Source: Luteibacter rhizovicinus
GTDB taxonomy: Bacteria > Pseudomonadota > Gammaproteobacteria > Xanthomonadales > Rhodanobacteraceae
Reading direction: 5' to 3'
DNA length: 64,000 nucleotides
Assembly (NCBI RefSeq): GCF_004342265.1
Contig: NZ_SMCS01000005.1
Coordinates: 1 to 64,000 of the forward strand
Positions 8,730 through 19,749 of the stretch are shown one piece after another. The position numbers and the translations under genes are program-made. The first letter of the stretch is position 1. Each line of letters starts with the position of its first letter. The notes under the pieces are model-generated. The model saw only the letters and a program-made list of their open reading frames with translations, was not told the origin of the DNA and did not search any database.

Positions 8730-11480
8730 ATGTATATCGTCTGGGCGATCGTGGGCGCCGTTATCGGCGGCCTCGTGGGGCAGGGTTACGAAGGGGCGGT
8801 TGCCGGTTTCGCGATAGGCCTGTTGTGGGCTCGCATCGGCGGCCTGCGCAAGGACCTCGACGAAACCCGTCGACGGTTCGATCAACTGAATGCCGTAACT
8901 CCCGTCGAAGTAGTGCGTCCGCCCGTGGCGCCACCCGTGCGTGACGAAGGCGTGGGCGCCTGGCCGACGGCGACTGCCGTTCCGCCTCCCGTGTCCGCCG
9001 TGCCGCCGCCCGCGTCGATACCGCCGCCCGTGCCTCGCCCTGTTGCGCCTCCTGCGCCGGTGCCCGTGGCTGCGCGCGTCTCGCCTCCGCCTGCGGTCGT
9101 CGCGCCCGCCGCGCCGGTACCGCCGGCCGGACCTTCCGGTGCCGACTGGCTGGCGGACCGTATCAAGCGCTGGTTCACCGAAGGCAACGTGCCGGTCAAG
9201 ATCGGCATGCTCGTCCTCTTCGCCGGTGTCGCGGCGTCGCTGAAGTACGCCACCGATCAGGGCTTCCTGAGCGTGCCGATCCCCGTGCGCCTTGCGCTGA
9301 TCGCTATCGCCGCCATCGCGGGTGTCGCCTTCGGCTGGAAGCACCGCGAATCGCGGCGCAGCTTCGCCCTGTCGTTGCAGGGTGGCGCCATTGGCGTGCT
9401 GGTGATGACCATCTTCGCCGCGTATCGCCTGTATGACCTGGTACCGGCGATGGCCGCGTTCGGTCTGTTGGTCGTGCTGGTGGCGGCTATCGGTGTGCTT
9501 GCGGTGTTGCAGGATGCACTCGCGCTGGCCGTGCTCGGTCTGATTGCCGGCTTCGCTACACCGATCCTCATCTCCACGGGCAGCGGCAATCACGTCGCGC
9601 TTTTCAGTTATTACGCCGTACTCAACGTCGCTATCCTCGGCATCGCGTGGAAGCGTGCGTGGCGTGTACTCAATGTACTGGGCTTCATCGCGACGTTCGG
9701 TGTCGGTACGGTCTGGGGCGTATTGAGTTATCGATCGGAACTGTTCGCCAGTACCGAGCCGTTCCTGGTCCTGAACTTCCTGTTCTATCTGGTCATCCCG
9801 TGGCTGCACGTGCTGCGTTCGCCACGTCGCGAACGTGCCGTTCTGGATGGCTGCCTGATGTTCGGCAATCCACTTGCCAGCCTGCTGCTGCAAGGCGCGC
9901 TGCTCGAGTGGCGCGGCGAACCGCTGGCGTTGTCGGCACTGGTCGTCGCCGTGATTTACATCGCTATCGCATGGGCCGTCCGCCGTCGCGACGACATGGT
10001 CGTGCTGCGCGAAACATGGGCCGTACTCGCCGTCGCATTCGCGACCATCGCCGTGCCCCTGGCGCTCAGCGCCAGCGTGACTTCCAGCGTGTTCGCGCTG
10101 GAGGGAGCGGGACTGGTCTGGCTGGGCTTCCGTCAGGGACGTCGACTGCCGCGCTTCAGCGGTGTGGGTTTGCAGATGTTCGCCGCGCTGAGCTGGTTGT
10201 GGTCGAGTCTGTTCGACAATCACTACGCAGCGACGCCGATACTCAATGCGGCGTTCATCGGCGTACTGCTGCTCGTCGCGGCCGCTGTCCTCAGCGTGTC
10301 GCAATTCGACCGCAAGGGAACGTCGGGCGGCGCACGATTCGCGTCCGTCGCACTCTTCTTCTGGGCCATGCTCTGGTGGCTTGGCGGCGTGTTCGCCGAG
10401 ATGGTCCGGTTCACGCATTCTCCGTTGCTTGCGATACCGCAGGTCTTCGTGCTTCTCGCGGTCACCGCGTGGCTGGTGGCCGAAGGCTCGCGTCATGTCG
10501 TGCAAACAGCGTTGCGAGGCGTGGTCACGTACATGGTTCCGCTGTTGCTCGCAGGCAGCGTACTCGTCGTCCTCTGGACCTTTGGCGCGCGCATCCAGCC
10601 CTTCGCAGGTTATTGGCTTGCCGCTGTCGTTATCGGCGCGCTGACGGGATGGCGCACGCTACGCGTGCTGGCCGTGCAGACGCTGGCTTCCGCCGCGGCA
10701 CATGTCATCTGGTGGTGGCGCTGGGTCGCCATGCTGGTTATCGGCATCGCGCTGGCCATCGACACGTCGTACTGGCTGCTCGAAGGCTGGCAGCTGGTCG
10801 TGCCCCTGGTACCGGTGCTGGCCTTGCTCGCGCTGTCGCTGGCATGGCCGCGACACCTGGCGTTCCCGTTGGCGCAGCTCGAAGCGTCGACGCGCAACGC
10901 GCTGGTATTTTCTTCCATGGTCGTTACCGGCTGCATCGGATTGCGCGCGCTGTTCGCCAGCGGCGATACCGGTCCGCTGCCGTTTATTCCGGTGGTGAAT
11001 CCGGTCGACCTCCTGCTGCTTGCCGTGCTGTTCCTGCTGGCCCGCTGGTTCGTGGATGCCGATACGCCGGCTGCCTTGCGTGGCGCCCGGCCGGTCGCGC
11101 TGGGTGCGGCGGCGTTCGCCATCGCCACCAGCTTCACGCTGCGTGCCGTGTCGCAACTGGGTGGCGTAACGTGGGGCGGCGAGATTTTCTCTTCGCATCT
11201 GGCGCAGCTATCGCTGACCGTTGTATGGAGCGTGATCGGCGTGGTCGCCTGGGTATGGGGATCGAAGCGCGGCCTGCGTATGCTTTGGCTGGCCGGCGCC
11301 GCGACGATGGGCATCGTGCTCGCCAAACTATTGATCGTGGACCGCGCGCAGCTGGGCAACCTGTTCGGCATCGCCTCGTTTATCGCTTACGGTCTTCTTT
11401 GCACCGTCATCGGCTATTTCGCGCCGGCGCCGCCGCGCCAGAGCGCCAACCTTCCTCCGGAGTCGTCCCATGCGTCGTGA
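8730..11480 (+). CDS. DUF2339 multi-spanning membrane protein
   Basis: 916-residue inner-membrane protein. After a glycine-rich N-terminal helix (VWAIVGAVIGGLVGQGYEGA) comes a coiled segment, a long proline/alanine linker (about residues 65-140), then ADWLADRIKRWFTEGNVPVK and some two dozen hydrophobic helices. This is the DUF2339 layout. Function is not established for the family. The stop overlaps the start of the DUF3999 gene by 11 bases, so the two are coupled, as is usual for this pair. The pair is inserted between lolA and rarA. Confidence 0.9.
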   Translation: MYIVWAIVGAVIGGLVGQGYEGAVAGFAIGLLWARIGGLRKDLDETRRRFDQLNAVTPVEVVRPPVAPPVRDEGVGAWPTATAVPPPVSAVPPPASIPPPVPRPVAPPAPVPVAARVSPPPAVVAPAAPVPPAGPSGADWLADRIKRWFTEGNVPVKIGMLVLFAGVAASLKYATDQGFLSVPIPVRLALIAIAAIAGVAFGWKHRESRRSFALSLQGGAIGVLVMTIFAAYRLYDLVPAMAAFGLLVVLVAAIGVLAVLQDALALAVLGLIAGFATPILISTGSGNHVALFSYYAVLNVAILGIAWKRAWRVLNVLGFIATFGVGTVWGVLSYRSELFASTEPFLVLNFLFYLVIPWLHVLRSPRRERAVLDGCLMFGNPLASLLLQGALLEWRGEPLALSALVVAVIYIAIAWAVRRRDDMVVLRETWAVLAVAFATIAVPLALSASVTSSVFALEGAGLVWLGFRQGRRLPRFSGVGLQMFAALSWLWSSLFDNHYAATPILNAAFIGVLLLVAAAVLSVSQFDRKGTSGGARFASVALFFWAMLWWLGGVFAEMVRFTHSPLLAIPQVFVLLAVTAWLVAEGSRHVVQTALRGVVTYMVPLLLAGSVLVVLWTFGARIQPFAGYWLAAVVIGALTGWRTLRVLAVQTLASAAAHVIWWWRWVAMLVIGIALAIDTSYWLLEGWQLVVPLVPVLALLALSLAWPRHLAFPLAQLEASTRNALVFSSMVVTGCIGLRALFASGDTGPLPFIPVVNPVDLLLLAVLFLLARWFVDADTPAALRGARPVALGAAAFAIATSFTLRAVSQLGGVTWGGEIFSSHLAQLSLTVVWSVIGVVAWVWGSKRGLRMLWLAGAATMGIVLAKLLIVDRAQLGNLFGIASFIAYGLLCTVIGYFAPAPPRQSANLPPESSHAS

Positions 11481-12834
11481 CCTTCGTGTTTGCTGCATCG
11501 GCCTGCTGACCGCTGCCACGGGTGTCTATGCCGCCCCGGTCGGCGACTATGCCTACGGCTACCCGCTTACCATCGCGCCCGGCGCCTCGGCCTATATTGT
11601 CGATCTGCCTGCCGATGCGTATGCGTGGGCACGTCTGAATGCCGGTCTTGCCGACATCGTCGTGGCGGATGCGGATGGTCGCGGCGTTCCGTTCGGACGT
11701 TATACGGACGCGCCGCCTTCGCCGAAGCCGGTGGAATTTTCGGCACGCCTGTTGCCGGTGCCCGTGACCGCGGAAGGAGCCGAGGGTGCGCGCATCCAGC
11801 GCAACGCCAACGGCGATATCGTCATCGATCCGGGCAAGGCCGCCGCGTCCGCGAAGCCGAGCGAATGGCTGATCGACGCGAAGCGTTCCATCACGCTCGA
11901 TACCTTGCTGTTCGCGCCGCAGAGTGTGGACGCCAGCATTTCGATGAACGTCGAAGGCAGCGACGATCTGCAGCACTGGGACCGCCTCGCGACCGACATG
12001 CCGGTCGTTACGCTGAAACGTGGCGACGATACGGTCGACGAGCGATCGCTGCGCATCGGCGGCGAGCCCGCGCGTTATTTCCGCATTCGCATCACGCAGG
12101 GCGAAGCGCCCTGGACGGACGGCGATGCCGCCGCGTCGACGGTGAAGATCACGGGAGAAGTGCTCGATACCGGCGGCACCGAAGACGAGCGGCGTCAGTG
12201 GGCGGACGGCGTGGTCACCACACCGGTGCCCGTGGCGAGCAAGACGGGCGGTGTCGATTACGACTATCGCCTTCCAGCAGCGCTGCCGGTCGATTCCGTG
12301 CGCGTAACGCTGGACAGTGACGACAGCGTTGCCCGTTTCGACGTGCATTCGATCGCCGAGGACGGACTCGCCGAGGCGCTGGGAGAACTCTCCGTCACCA
12401 AGGGCGGCGCCGACGCCAAGCCCGTCGTGACGTTCGAGCCGAAACGCCGGCTGGTGATTCGCCTGCACAGTTCCGTTGCGCTGCGTAAGCCGCCGAAGCT
12501 GGCCGCCGGTTGGGTGCCCGACCGCTTCGTTTTCCTGCCCGAAGGCAAGGCGCCTTACCGTTTGCTGGCGGGCAGCTATATGGCCCGTCGCCCGGATTAC
12601 CCGGTAACCGACGCTATCACCAGCCTGCGCACGGCCAATGGGGAAGACTGGAAGCCCGCCGTCGCGACGATCGGGCCACGCCAGGACGCGGCGGGCCCGT
12701 CGGCGCTGGAGGCGCCGAAAGTCCCCTATGACTGGACCAAGCCACTGCTATGGGTAGTATTGATAGGCGGTGCGGCCCTGGTGGCCGGCATGGCGGTCAG
12801 TCTGCTGCGTAAACCCCGCGATACGACGCCCTGA
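11470..12834 (+). CDS. DUF3999 family periplasmic/membrane protein
   Basis: 454 residues with an N-terminal signal peptide (VCCIGLLTAATGVYA), a large beta-rich exported domain (LRIGGEPARYFRIRITQGEA; ITSLRTANGEDWKP) and a single C-terminal membrane helix (LLWVVLIGGAALVAGMAVSL) with a short basic tail. This is the known DUF3999 pattern and it almost always sits behind a DUF2339 gene, as here (11-base overlap). A role with its polytopic partner in envelope maintenance is plausible but unproven. Confidence 0.88.
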   Translation: MRRDLRVCCIGLLTAATGVYAAPVGDYAYGYPLTIAPGASAYIVDLPADAYAWARLNAGLADIVVADADGRGVPFGRYTDAPPSPKPVEFSARLLPVPVTAEGAEGARIQRNANGDIVIDPGKAAASAKPSEWLIDAKRSITLDTLLFAPQSVDASISMNVEGSDDLQHWDRLATDMPVVTLKRGDDTVDERSLRIGGEPARYFRIRITQGEAPWTDGDAAASTVKITGEVLDTGGTEDERRQWADGVVTTPVPVASKTGGVDYDYRLPAALPVDSVRVTLDSDDSVARFDVHSIAEDGLAEALGELSVTKGGADAKPVVTFEPKRRLVIRLHSSVALRKPPKLAAGWVPDRFVFLPEGKAPYRLLAGSYMARRPDYPVTDAITSLRTANGEDWKPAVATIGPRQDAAGPSALEAPKVPYDWTKPLLWVVLIGGAALVAGMAVSLLRKPRDTTP

Positions 12835-12857
12835 AACGCCCGCCACGTTACGTTATG

Positions 12858-12996
12858 TGTAGGAGCCCGCCTGCGGGCGAAAGCCAACGTAGCGGTGAAG
12901 ATGTGCGCGACATCCGCAGCCCATAGACCGGGCTCGCGGATGTGAGCGCCGGGCTTCCTCGCCCTGTTGGCTTTCGCCCGCAAGCGGGCTCCTACA
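12858..12996. repeat. Intergenic REP/BIME-like element, copy 2 (inverted orientation)
   Basis: The outer arms are TGTAGGAGCCCGCCTGCGGG at the left and CCCGCAAGCGGGCTCCTACA at the right. The middle is the reverse complement of the middle in the copies at 47157 and 56418, so the whole unit is inserted in the opposite orientation. It fills the gap between DUF3999 and rarA and can fold into a long stem at the 3' end of the upstream transcript. Confidence 0.85.
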
Positions 12997-13072
12997 AGGT
13001 TTTTGGCCTGTTGAGACCACGTGCACGACGAAACGGCGATAATGCCCGCTCGTTACGCCACCCGTGCCCGCC

Positions 13073-14410
13073 ATGTCGTCCCAGTTCCGCGAACCCGGCC
13101 TTTTTGCCGAACCCGAAGCGCTGAAGCCACTGGCTGAGCGCATGCGTCCGCGCGTCCTCGACGAGATCGTGGGCCAGTCGCGGCTGCTGGACGAAGGCAA
13201 GCCGCTGCGCCGCGCGCTGGAAGCGGGCAGGGTGCATTCGATGATCCTGTGGGGTCCGCCGGGTTGCGGCAAAACCACGCTGGCCCTGCTGGTGGCGCGT
13301 TATGCGGACGCCGACTTCCGCGCTATCTCCGCCGTGATGTCCGGTCTGCCGGATGTGCGCAAGGCGCTGGCCGAAGCTGAAGGCAATTTCGCGCAGGGTC
13401 GACGGACGGTGTTGTTCGTCGACGAGGTGCATCGTTTCAATAAAACGCAGCAGGATGCATTCCTGCCGCATATCGAACGCGGCGTCATCATCTTCATCGG
13501 TGCCACCACCGAAAACCCTTCGTTCGAACTCAACTCCGCGTTGCTGTCGCGTTGCCGCGTGCATGTGCTGGATGCGGTCGGTCGCGATGCCATAGTCAGT
13601 ACGCTGCGCCGTGCGCTGGCCGATAAAGAACACGGCCTTGGCGAACTGGCACTGGACGTCGACGATGCGTCGCTCGAACTGATCGCTTCGGCCGCCGATG
13701 GCGACGTGCGCCGTGCGCTGACGTTGCTGGAGATCGCCTCCGAACTCGCCATCGACAATCGCATCGACGAGGTCACGCTCACGCAGGTACTGGCCGATCG
13801 CACGCGTCGCTTCGACAAAAGCGGCGAGCAGTTCTACGACCAGATTTCGGCGCTGCATAAATCCGTGCGCTCGTCCGATCCCGATGCCGCCGTGTACTGG
13901 CTGACGCGCATGCTCGACGGTGGATGCGACCCGCTTTACCTCGCGCGCCGCATGACGCGCATGGCGGTGGAAGACGTCGGTCTGGCCGAACCCCGCGCGT
14001 GGCGCATGGCGCTGGATGCGTGGGATACCTACGAGCGTCTCGGCAGTCCGGAAGGTGAACTGGGTCTTGCGCAGCTGGCGATCTGGCTGGCGATTGCGCC
14101 GAAGAGCAACGCGGCCTACATGGCGTACAACAAGGCCAAGGCCACGGTGCGTCAGATGGGCACGCTGGATGTGCCCATGCATTTGCGCAACGCGCCGACC
14201 AAGTTGATGAAAGGGCTTGGCTACGGCACGGGCTATCAGTACGACCACGATGTGGAAGGCGGCGTTGCGCTCGATCAGCAATGCCTGCCCGACGAGCTGG
14301 TCGACATGACGTTTTACGAGCCCGTCGAGCGCGGGCTGGAAGCGAAGCTGCGCGAGAAGCTGGCGGCGCTGCGCGCCGCGCGTAAGGCCGCCCGCTCGGG
14401 CAAGGACTGA
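13073..14410 (+). CDS. rarA: Replication-associated recombination protein RarA (MgsA)
   Basis: AAA+ clamp-loader-like ATPase that acts at stalled forks. 445 residues from the ATG at 13073 (an in-frame GTG three codons earlier is possible). Walker A is GPPGCGKTT near residue 61, Walker B is VLFVDEVHRFNKTQQDAFLP, sensor 1 is FIGATTENPSFELN, and the tetramerisation domain holds RRMTRMAVEDVGLA and the C-terminal KGLGYGTGYQYDHD. It has normal length and the expected position downstream of lolA. Confidence 0.96.
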   Translation: MSSQFREPGLFAEPEALKPLAERMRPRVLDEIVGQSRLLDEGKPLRRALEAGRVHSMILWGPPGCGKTTLALLVARYADADFRAISAVMSGLPDVRKALAEAEGNFAQGRRTVLFVDEVHRFNKTQQDAFLPHIERGVIIFIGATTENPSFELNSALLSRCRVHVLDAVGRDAIVSTLRRALADKEHGLGELALDVDDASLELIASAADGDVRRALTLLEIASELAIDNRIDEVTLTQVLADRTRRFDKSGEQFYDQISALHKSVRSSDPDAAVYWLTRMLDGGCDPLYLARRMTRMAVEDVGLAEPRAWRMALDAWDTYERLGSPEGELGLAQLAIWLAIAPKSNAAYMAYNKAKATVRQMGTLDVPMHLRNAPTKLMKGLGYGTGYQYDHDVEGGVALDQQCLPDELVDMTFYEPVERGLEAKLREKLAALRAARKAARSGKD

Positions 14411-14455
14411 GCGTTTCGCTTCGCAGGAATCGCACCGTCATTGATTTTTTGCTTG

Positions 14456-14615
14456 GCACAAGCGCGCAGGCGCGCTCCCACAAAAGGCAACAAGGTTTCG
14501 CTATCCCTGTAGGAGCCCGCAAGCGAGCTCCTGCCAAAGCGCCGCCTCGGGCGCTCTCGCAGAAGCCGGATTTTTGTGGGAGCGCGCCTGCGCGCGAAAG
14601 CCAACGAAGCGGCGA
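14456..14615. repeat. Cluster of REP-like arms
   Basis: Three related arms are packed in this gap: CAAGCGCGCAGGCGCGCTCC, then TGTAGGAGCCCGCAAGCGAG at about 14511, then GTGGGAGCGCGCCTGCGCGC at about 14576. The middle segment of the standard element is missing, so this is a rearranged version of the copies at 935, 12858, 47157 and 56418. No gene is visible between 14411 and 14705. Confidence 0.7.
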
Positions 14616-14705
14616 AGCGGCTCCCCACCTAGCCCAAACGACCCATACCTAACCCCCGAATCTCGGCGTACTCTGAGCCTGAAACCCAACCTGGAGGCCG
14701 GTCCC

Positions 14706-15278
14706 ATGCGTATCCTCATCGCAGGTCTGATAGGCGGCGTCGTGATGTTCATCTGGGGCGCCTTCGCGCATATGGCCCTGCCCATCGGCGAACTGTCCAT
14801 GCGCGCCCCGGCATCCGAAGGCCAGGTAATCGATGCCCTGAGAGCCGGTCTCCCGCAGCAGGAAGGCATCTACGTCCTCCCCTGGTTCGACATGAAGCGC
14901 CACGACGACGCCTCCGTGAAGGCATACGCCGAGCGCTCCGCCGCCAACCCCTATGCCTTCATCGTCTACCAGCCGCAGGGCAGGGACTCGACCAACATGG
15001 TCCGCGAGCTGCCCACGCAGTGGATATCCGACACGCTGGCCGCCATCCTTGTCGCCGCCGGCATGCTCTGGTGCACCCCGGTGCGCCGCCGCCGCGTCTT
15101 GCTGGCGGTGGCCTTCGGCGTCTTCTCCTGGCTGAGCATCAGCGTCCCTTACTGGAACTGGTACCGCTTCCCGCTGGCCTTCACCTTCGGCTCGCTGCTG
15201 GAGCAGGGTTTCGGCTGGCTGCTGGCCGGTGCGGCCATGGCATGGTGGCTGGGACGCGGCGACCGCTTGCCTTCGTAA
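14706..15278 (+). CDS. Small inner-membrane protein, unknown function
   Basis: 190 residues from the ATG at 14706, which is preceded by GGAGG. An N-terminal helix (ILIAGLIGGVVMFIWGAFAH) is followed by an extracytoplasmic segment of about 85 residues containing VLPWFDMKRHDDAS and YAFIVYQPQG, then three C-terminal helices. The GGxxMFxWGxxAH start resembles a group of unnamed proteobacterial membrane proteins. No partner gene suggests a function. Confidence 0.75.
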   Translation: MRILIAGLIGGVVMFIWGAFAHMALPIGELSMRAPASEGQVIDALRAGLPQQEGIYVLPWFDMKRHDDASVKAYAERSAANPYAFIVYQPQGRDSTNMVRELPTQWISDTLAAILVAAGMLWCTPVRRRRVLLAVAFGVFSWLSISVPYWNWYRFPLAFTFGSLLEQGFGWLLAGAAMAWWLGRGDRLPS

Positions 15279-15332
15279 GCCCGTTGCGCCAACGTCGGCA
15301 CCCTTCATATGCAGCGGGAAGCGCACAACACC

Positions 15333-17106
<1,774 letters not shown>

Positions 17107-17153
17107 GCGGGTACAATCGTCGGGCAGGGTGGCCAGGGGCGCCCGGAAAATTT

Positions 17154-17243
17154 GGAGAGATGGCCGAGCGGTTTAAGGCAGCAGTCTTGAAAACTGCCGT
17201 AGGTGTGAGCCTACCGTGGGTTCGAATCCCACTCTCTCCGCCA
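17154..17243 (+). tRNA. tRNA-Ser (anticodon UGA)
   Basis: A 90-base cloverleaf with encoded CCA. The acceptor stem GGAGAGA pairs with TCTCTCC, discriminator G at 17240, then CCA. The anticodon stem-loop GCAGTCTTGAAAACTGC gives anticodon TGA. A long class II variable arm (TAGGTGTGAGCCTA) and the T loop GGGTTCGAATCCC are present. Long variable arm plus UGA identifies serine. The accessory DNA that starts right behind it makes it a likely integration site, though no duplicated 3' end was found. Confidence 0.97.
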
Positions 17244-17255
17244 TGTACAAAAGAA

Positions 17256-17289
17256 GGGTCGCGACAAGGCATGTCGCGGCCCTTTTCTT
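17256..17289 (+). terminator. Rho-independent terminator after tRNA-Ser
   Basis: An 11-base stem (GGGTCGCGACA / TGTCGCGGCCC, one mismatch) with a five-base loop is followed by TTTTCTTT, 13 bases after the tRNA CCA. It should end the serS-tRNA-Ser transcript. Confidence 0.85.
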
Positions 17290-17393
17290 TGCAGCAAGTC
17301 TTTGCAGCAAGACGAAGTGCGTAGTCGCGAGCATCCACGTTGTTCTCATCGCGTGGATGCGAACCGAAGGATTGGGGACAGGGGGAGGACGCC

Positions 17394-17513
17394 ATGCATT
17401 GCTATATCCATCAGGACACGGCCGCCATCGGTTTGTGCAAATCAATTGCCTGGGTAATCGTAGGTCTGGGCGCTGTCATGCTCCTAAAGCCCACCAAACA
17501 CCGCAAAAGCTAA
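17394..17513 (+). CDS. 39-residue membrane peptide with degenerate B-box-like N terminus
   Basis: ATG at 17394 is preceded at ideal spacing by GGGGGAGGA, one of the strongest ribosome-binding sites in the window. The product starts MHCYIHQDTAAIGLCK and continues into a hydrophobic helix (AWVIVGLGAVMLL) and a basic end. The first 15 residues match the C-x2-H-x9-C start of small zinc-binding B-box-like proteins (usual form CxxHxDxxAxGxCKSCxRG), but the second CxxC half is absent and replaced by the helix. It could be a truncated relic or a real small membrane protein cotranscribed with the gene at 17605. Confidence 0.6.
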   Translation: MHCYIHQDTAAIGLCKSIAWVIVGLGAVMLLKPTKHRKS

Positions 17514-17604
17514 AGGCTCTGCGTAGGAACGGGCTTGACCGCGATCCCTGCGTGCGATCAGCGAACGATCGCGACACCTCAACTCATCCAAGCAGGACTA
17601 ACGA

Positions 17605-18567
17605 ATGTTCCAACTGCTCAAAGAGGCCTGGCTAGGATCGCCCCCCATCAAGTTCGAAAGCGCCTTCGGCATGAACGAATCCGTCGAACGCCTGAAAGCC
17701 GCCACAAGTCGATGGGGAACGGGTTTGTTCTCCGTTTCGAAAGAGCGAGCGGTAGGAACCGTCACCGAATCGCGCGTATCGCTTTACCGCGTTATCCCGA
17801 TGGTCAACAACTCATTCAAGCCTATATTTGTCGGACGGTTCGAGCACGACGCATCGGGCGTCGTACTTGTCGGACGGTTCGGGATGCACTGGTCAGTAAA
17901 GATTTTTCTGGCCATATGGATGGGTATTTGCGCGTTTGGCACAGCAGCGAGTCTGTCCAGTTCTACGTCGACGTTGAACGGTGGCGTCCTGTCGCTTTCG
18001 GGCCTCGGAATGCTCGCATTCGGCATAGCATTGATGTGGTTCGGTGCATGGCTCTCACGCAACGATCCGGTGTGGCTTGGTGACCTCATAGGCAAGGCTT
18101 TAGGCGCGGAGAAATCCAGCGTCACAACGACGTCGGGGCAGGTCTTAGCCGCGAAAGCATCCGCAGACGGCGCTTCCAGATTCATTCGGCTAGCAACCGC
18201 AGGACTTAGCTTCACAGGGTTGCTGGTCTGCGCTTCCGCCATCACGGGCATCCTGTCGTATCAGGGAGGCACACGCGGCGAAATCATCACGCACTATACG
18301 GACGTGCGGTTACGTTTTATGGCAGGTGTTTACGGGGTCTTCTTGCTTGCGATGGCGTTCGGCGTCTATCGACGTAGTTTGTTCGCCTGGCGCATGGGGT
18401 TCGTGGTGTTTGCGAGTGCTGCAGCGTTTCAGCCGTTCTTTCTGTTGACGATGGGTGGCTTCGGTGGCGAGTGGACGCCGGTGGCGATTATGGGTTTTTT
18501 TAGTGTGGTTGTTCTGTTTGTTTGGGGGCGGTGGTGGTATGCGCAGCGGGAACATTTTCTTGAGTGA
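17605..18567 (+). CDS. Membrane protein of unknown function
   Basis: 320 residues. A soluble N-terminal region of about 95 residues (FQLLKEAWLGSPPIKFESAF; LYRVIPMVNNSFKPIFVGRF) is followed by two helices, a cytosolic loop, and about four further helices ending in VVLFVWGRWWYAQREHFLE. The soluble region resembles lipid- or cargo-binding domains attached to membrane anchors, but I do not recognise a family. It lies in the accessory stretch behind tRNA-Ser with base composition lower in GC than the backbone. Confidence 0.75.
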   Translation: MFQLLKEAWLGSPPIKFESAFGMNESVERLKAATSRWGTGLFSVSKERAVGTVTESRVSLYRVIPMVNNSFKPIFVGRFEHDASGVVLVGRFGMHWSVKIFLAIWMGICAFGTAASLSSSTSTLNGGVLSLSGLGMLAFGIALMWFGAWLSRNDPVWLGDLIGKALGAEKSSVTTTSGQVLAAKASADGASRFIRLATAGLSFTGLLVCASAITGILSYQGGTRGEIITHYTDVRLRFMAGVYGVFLLAMAFGVYRRSLFAWRMGFVVFASAAAFQPFFLLTMGGFGGEWTPVAIMGFFSVVVLFVWGRWWYAQREHFLE

Positions 18568-18661
18568 CTAGCAATGATGGATCGCCGTACTCTTCCCCTT
18601 TTACTCGGGAACACCATTTGGTTCCAGAACCAACGAAACATTTTAACTAAGGACAATTCCA

Positions 18662-19204
18662 ATGAAGCCAGCAAGTATTTTTCTCGCAGTTCTCGCGCTC
18701 AACGCAACTGCAATTTGCTGTGCCGAGGAAGTCACCTATTATTTAACGGACCCGCAAGGAACGCCTCTGGCGATAACGGATATCGCTGGAAACATTACTG
18801 GTCGACTGGATCACAGTCCGTTTGGGCGGTCAGTACTTGATCGATCGGAAGGTGTCGGATACACAGGTCACGTGGCCGATCCTGACACCGATTTCGTCTA
18901 CATGCAGGCGCGCTACTTTGATCCTTCGATAGGTCGGTTTTTGAGCACCGACCCGAAATCCGCAAAAGCCGGCGACATGTTTAACTTTAATCGCATGGCG
19001 TATGCCAATGACAACCCAATGCGTTTCGTCGACTTGGACGGTCGCGAGATAAGACTGACTGGCTCAGATGACGACAAGAGGCAGTTCATCTCGATCGCCT
19101 ATCTCCACTGGCTAAGCACTGAGCATATGGGGTTGAGCCCCAATAAATCTCGCGATTCGGAAATAGTCAAGATGCTACTGGACTGGAGAGACCACCTCGG
19201 TTGA
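18662..19204 (+). CDS. Short secreted RHS-core protein (mini-RHS 1)
   Basis: 180 residues from ATG 18662 (AAGGAC upstream). A signal peptide (MKPASIFLAVLALNATAICC) is followed at once by one RHS/YD-type motif, VTYYLTDPQGTPLAITD, then the RHS-associated core: HSPFGRSV, GYTGHVADPDT, YMQARYFDPSIGRFLSTDP and the boundary DNPMRFVDLDG at about residue 127. The remaining 53 residues (starting REIRLTGSDDDKRQF) should be the variable tip, but they are short and end abruptly. Classical RHS proteins exceed 1000 residues and form a cage of many YD repeats; this one has none of that. No immunity gene follows on the same strand, so the 3' part may be lost. Confidence 0.8.
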   Translation: MKPASIFLAVLALNATAICCAEEVTYYLTDPQGTPLAITDIAGNITGRLDHSPFGRSVLDRSEGVGYTGHVADPDTDFVYMQARYFDPSIGRFLSTDPKSAKAGDMFNFNRMAYANDNPMRFVDLDGREIRLTGSDDDKRQFISIAYLHWLSTEHMGLSPNKSRDSEIVKMLLDWRDHLG

Positions 19205-19236
19205 GTGGGCGGAAAGACGGCGGAACAAAAAGGATC

Positions 19237-19305
19237 AAAGGGGGCAGAGTGATTTTTTGAGTCTAGCGGTGCAACGAGCTCTCGATAAATGACTCTGACC
19301 GCTTT
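19237..19305. repeat. Imperfect 19-base inverted repeat in the 19205-19500 gap
   Basis: AAAGGGGGCAGAGTGATTT at 19237-19255 matches the reverse complement of 19287-19305 (AAATGACTCTGACCGCTTT) at 16 of 19 positions. A related GGTCxAACAAAG unit follows. This could be the footprint of a mobile element, but there is no transposase frame. Nothing else is visible in this gap. Confidence 0.5.
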
Positions 19306-19500
19306 GTTCGACCCCTTTGTTCGTTGAACTATCGATGCCTGTCGTGGAGAAAAGGTCTAACCGATGATCAGCGCGGTCGCGACAGGAGTGTCCACCTTGG
19401 GTGAAAGCTGACATCGCCAGCTTATCGACTAGCCACTCCAACAGCAGAAGCCATTGTCGATCTTCAGGCTTTGAAATGGACTTCTTTTGCGTAGGTGAAG

Positions 19501-19749
19501 TCAGTACTTCAAATTCAATTCCGGTATGCGCTTTCTATTGAGCTCGAAGAGGTCCTGGAACTCCTCTTCTGTCAGTTCGTCGGAGGCATAAACAGCCACT
19601 GGGTCCCAGGCACGGTCTGTCGGCTGCGGTTGGCGCGGGCCACCGCGCAACGAATACCAGTGCCCATCGCGCTGGAGTAACTCGGGAGCCTCCGCAACGT
19701 GCTCGGTTCTGACGTTATTGGAGGTATCAAGGAACACGGCGATGATCAT
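19501..19749 (-). CDS. Small acidic protein of unknown function
   Basis: 82 residues. The ATG at 19749 has GAGGAG six bases upstream, so I prefer it to an earlier TTG. The product starts MIIAVFLDTSNNVRTEHVAE and includes the acidic C-terminal helix ASDELTEEEFQDLFELNRKR. It is a soluble protein of unknown family. Its place between the first mini-RHS gene and the pyruvate dehydrogenase genes, facing the RHS gene, does not fix a role; it could be an orphan immunity gene. Confidence 0.6.
   Translation of the reverse strand: MIIAVFLDTSNNVRTEHVAEAPELLQRDGHWYSLRGGPRQPQPTDRAWDPVAVYASDELTEEEFQDLFELNRKRIPELNLKY

Noticed and set aside
8643-10505. Minus-strand open frame of 620 codons opposite the DUF2339 gene
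   Set aside because: Gln/Arg/His-rich, the mirror of hydrophobic helices on the plus strand.
19205-19500. Insertion sequence
   Set aside because: An imperfect inverted repeat is present but there is no transposase frame or clear target duplication.
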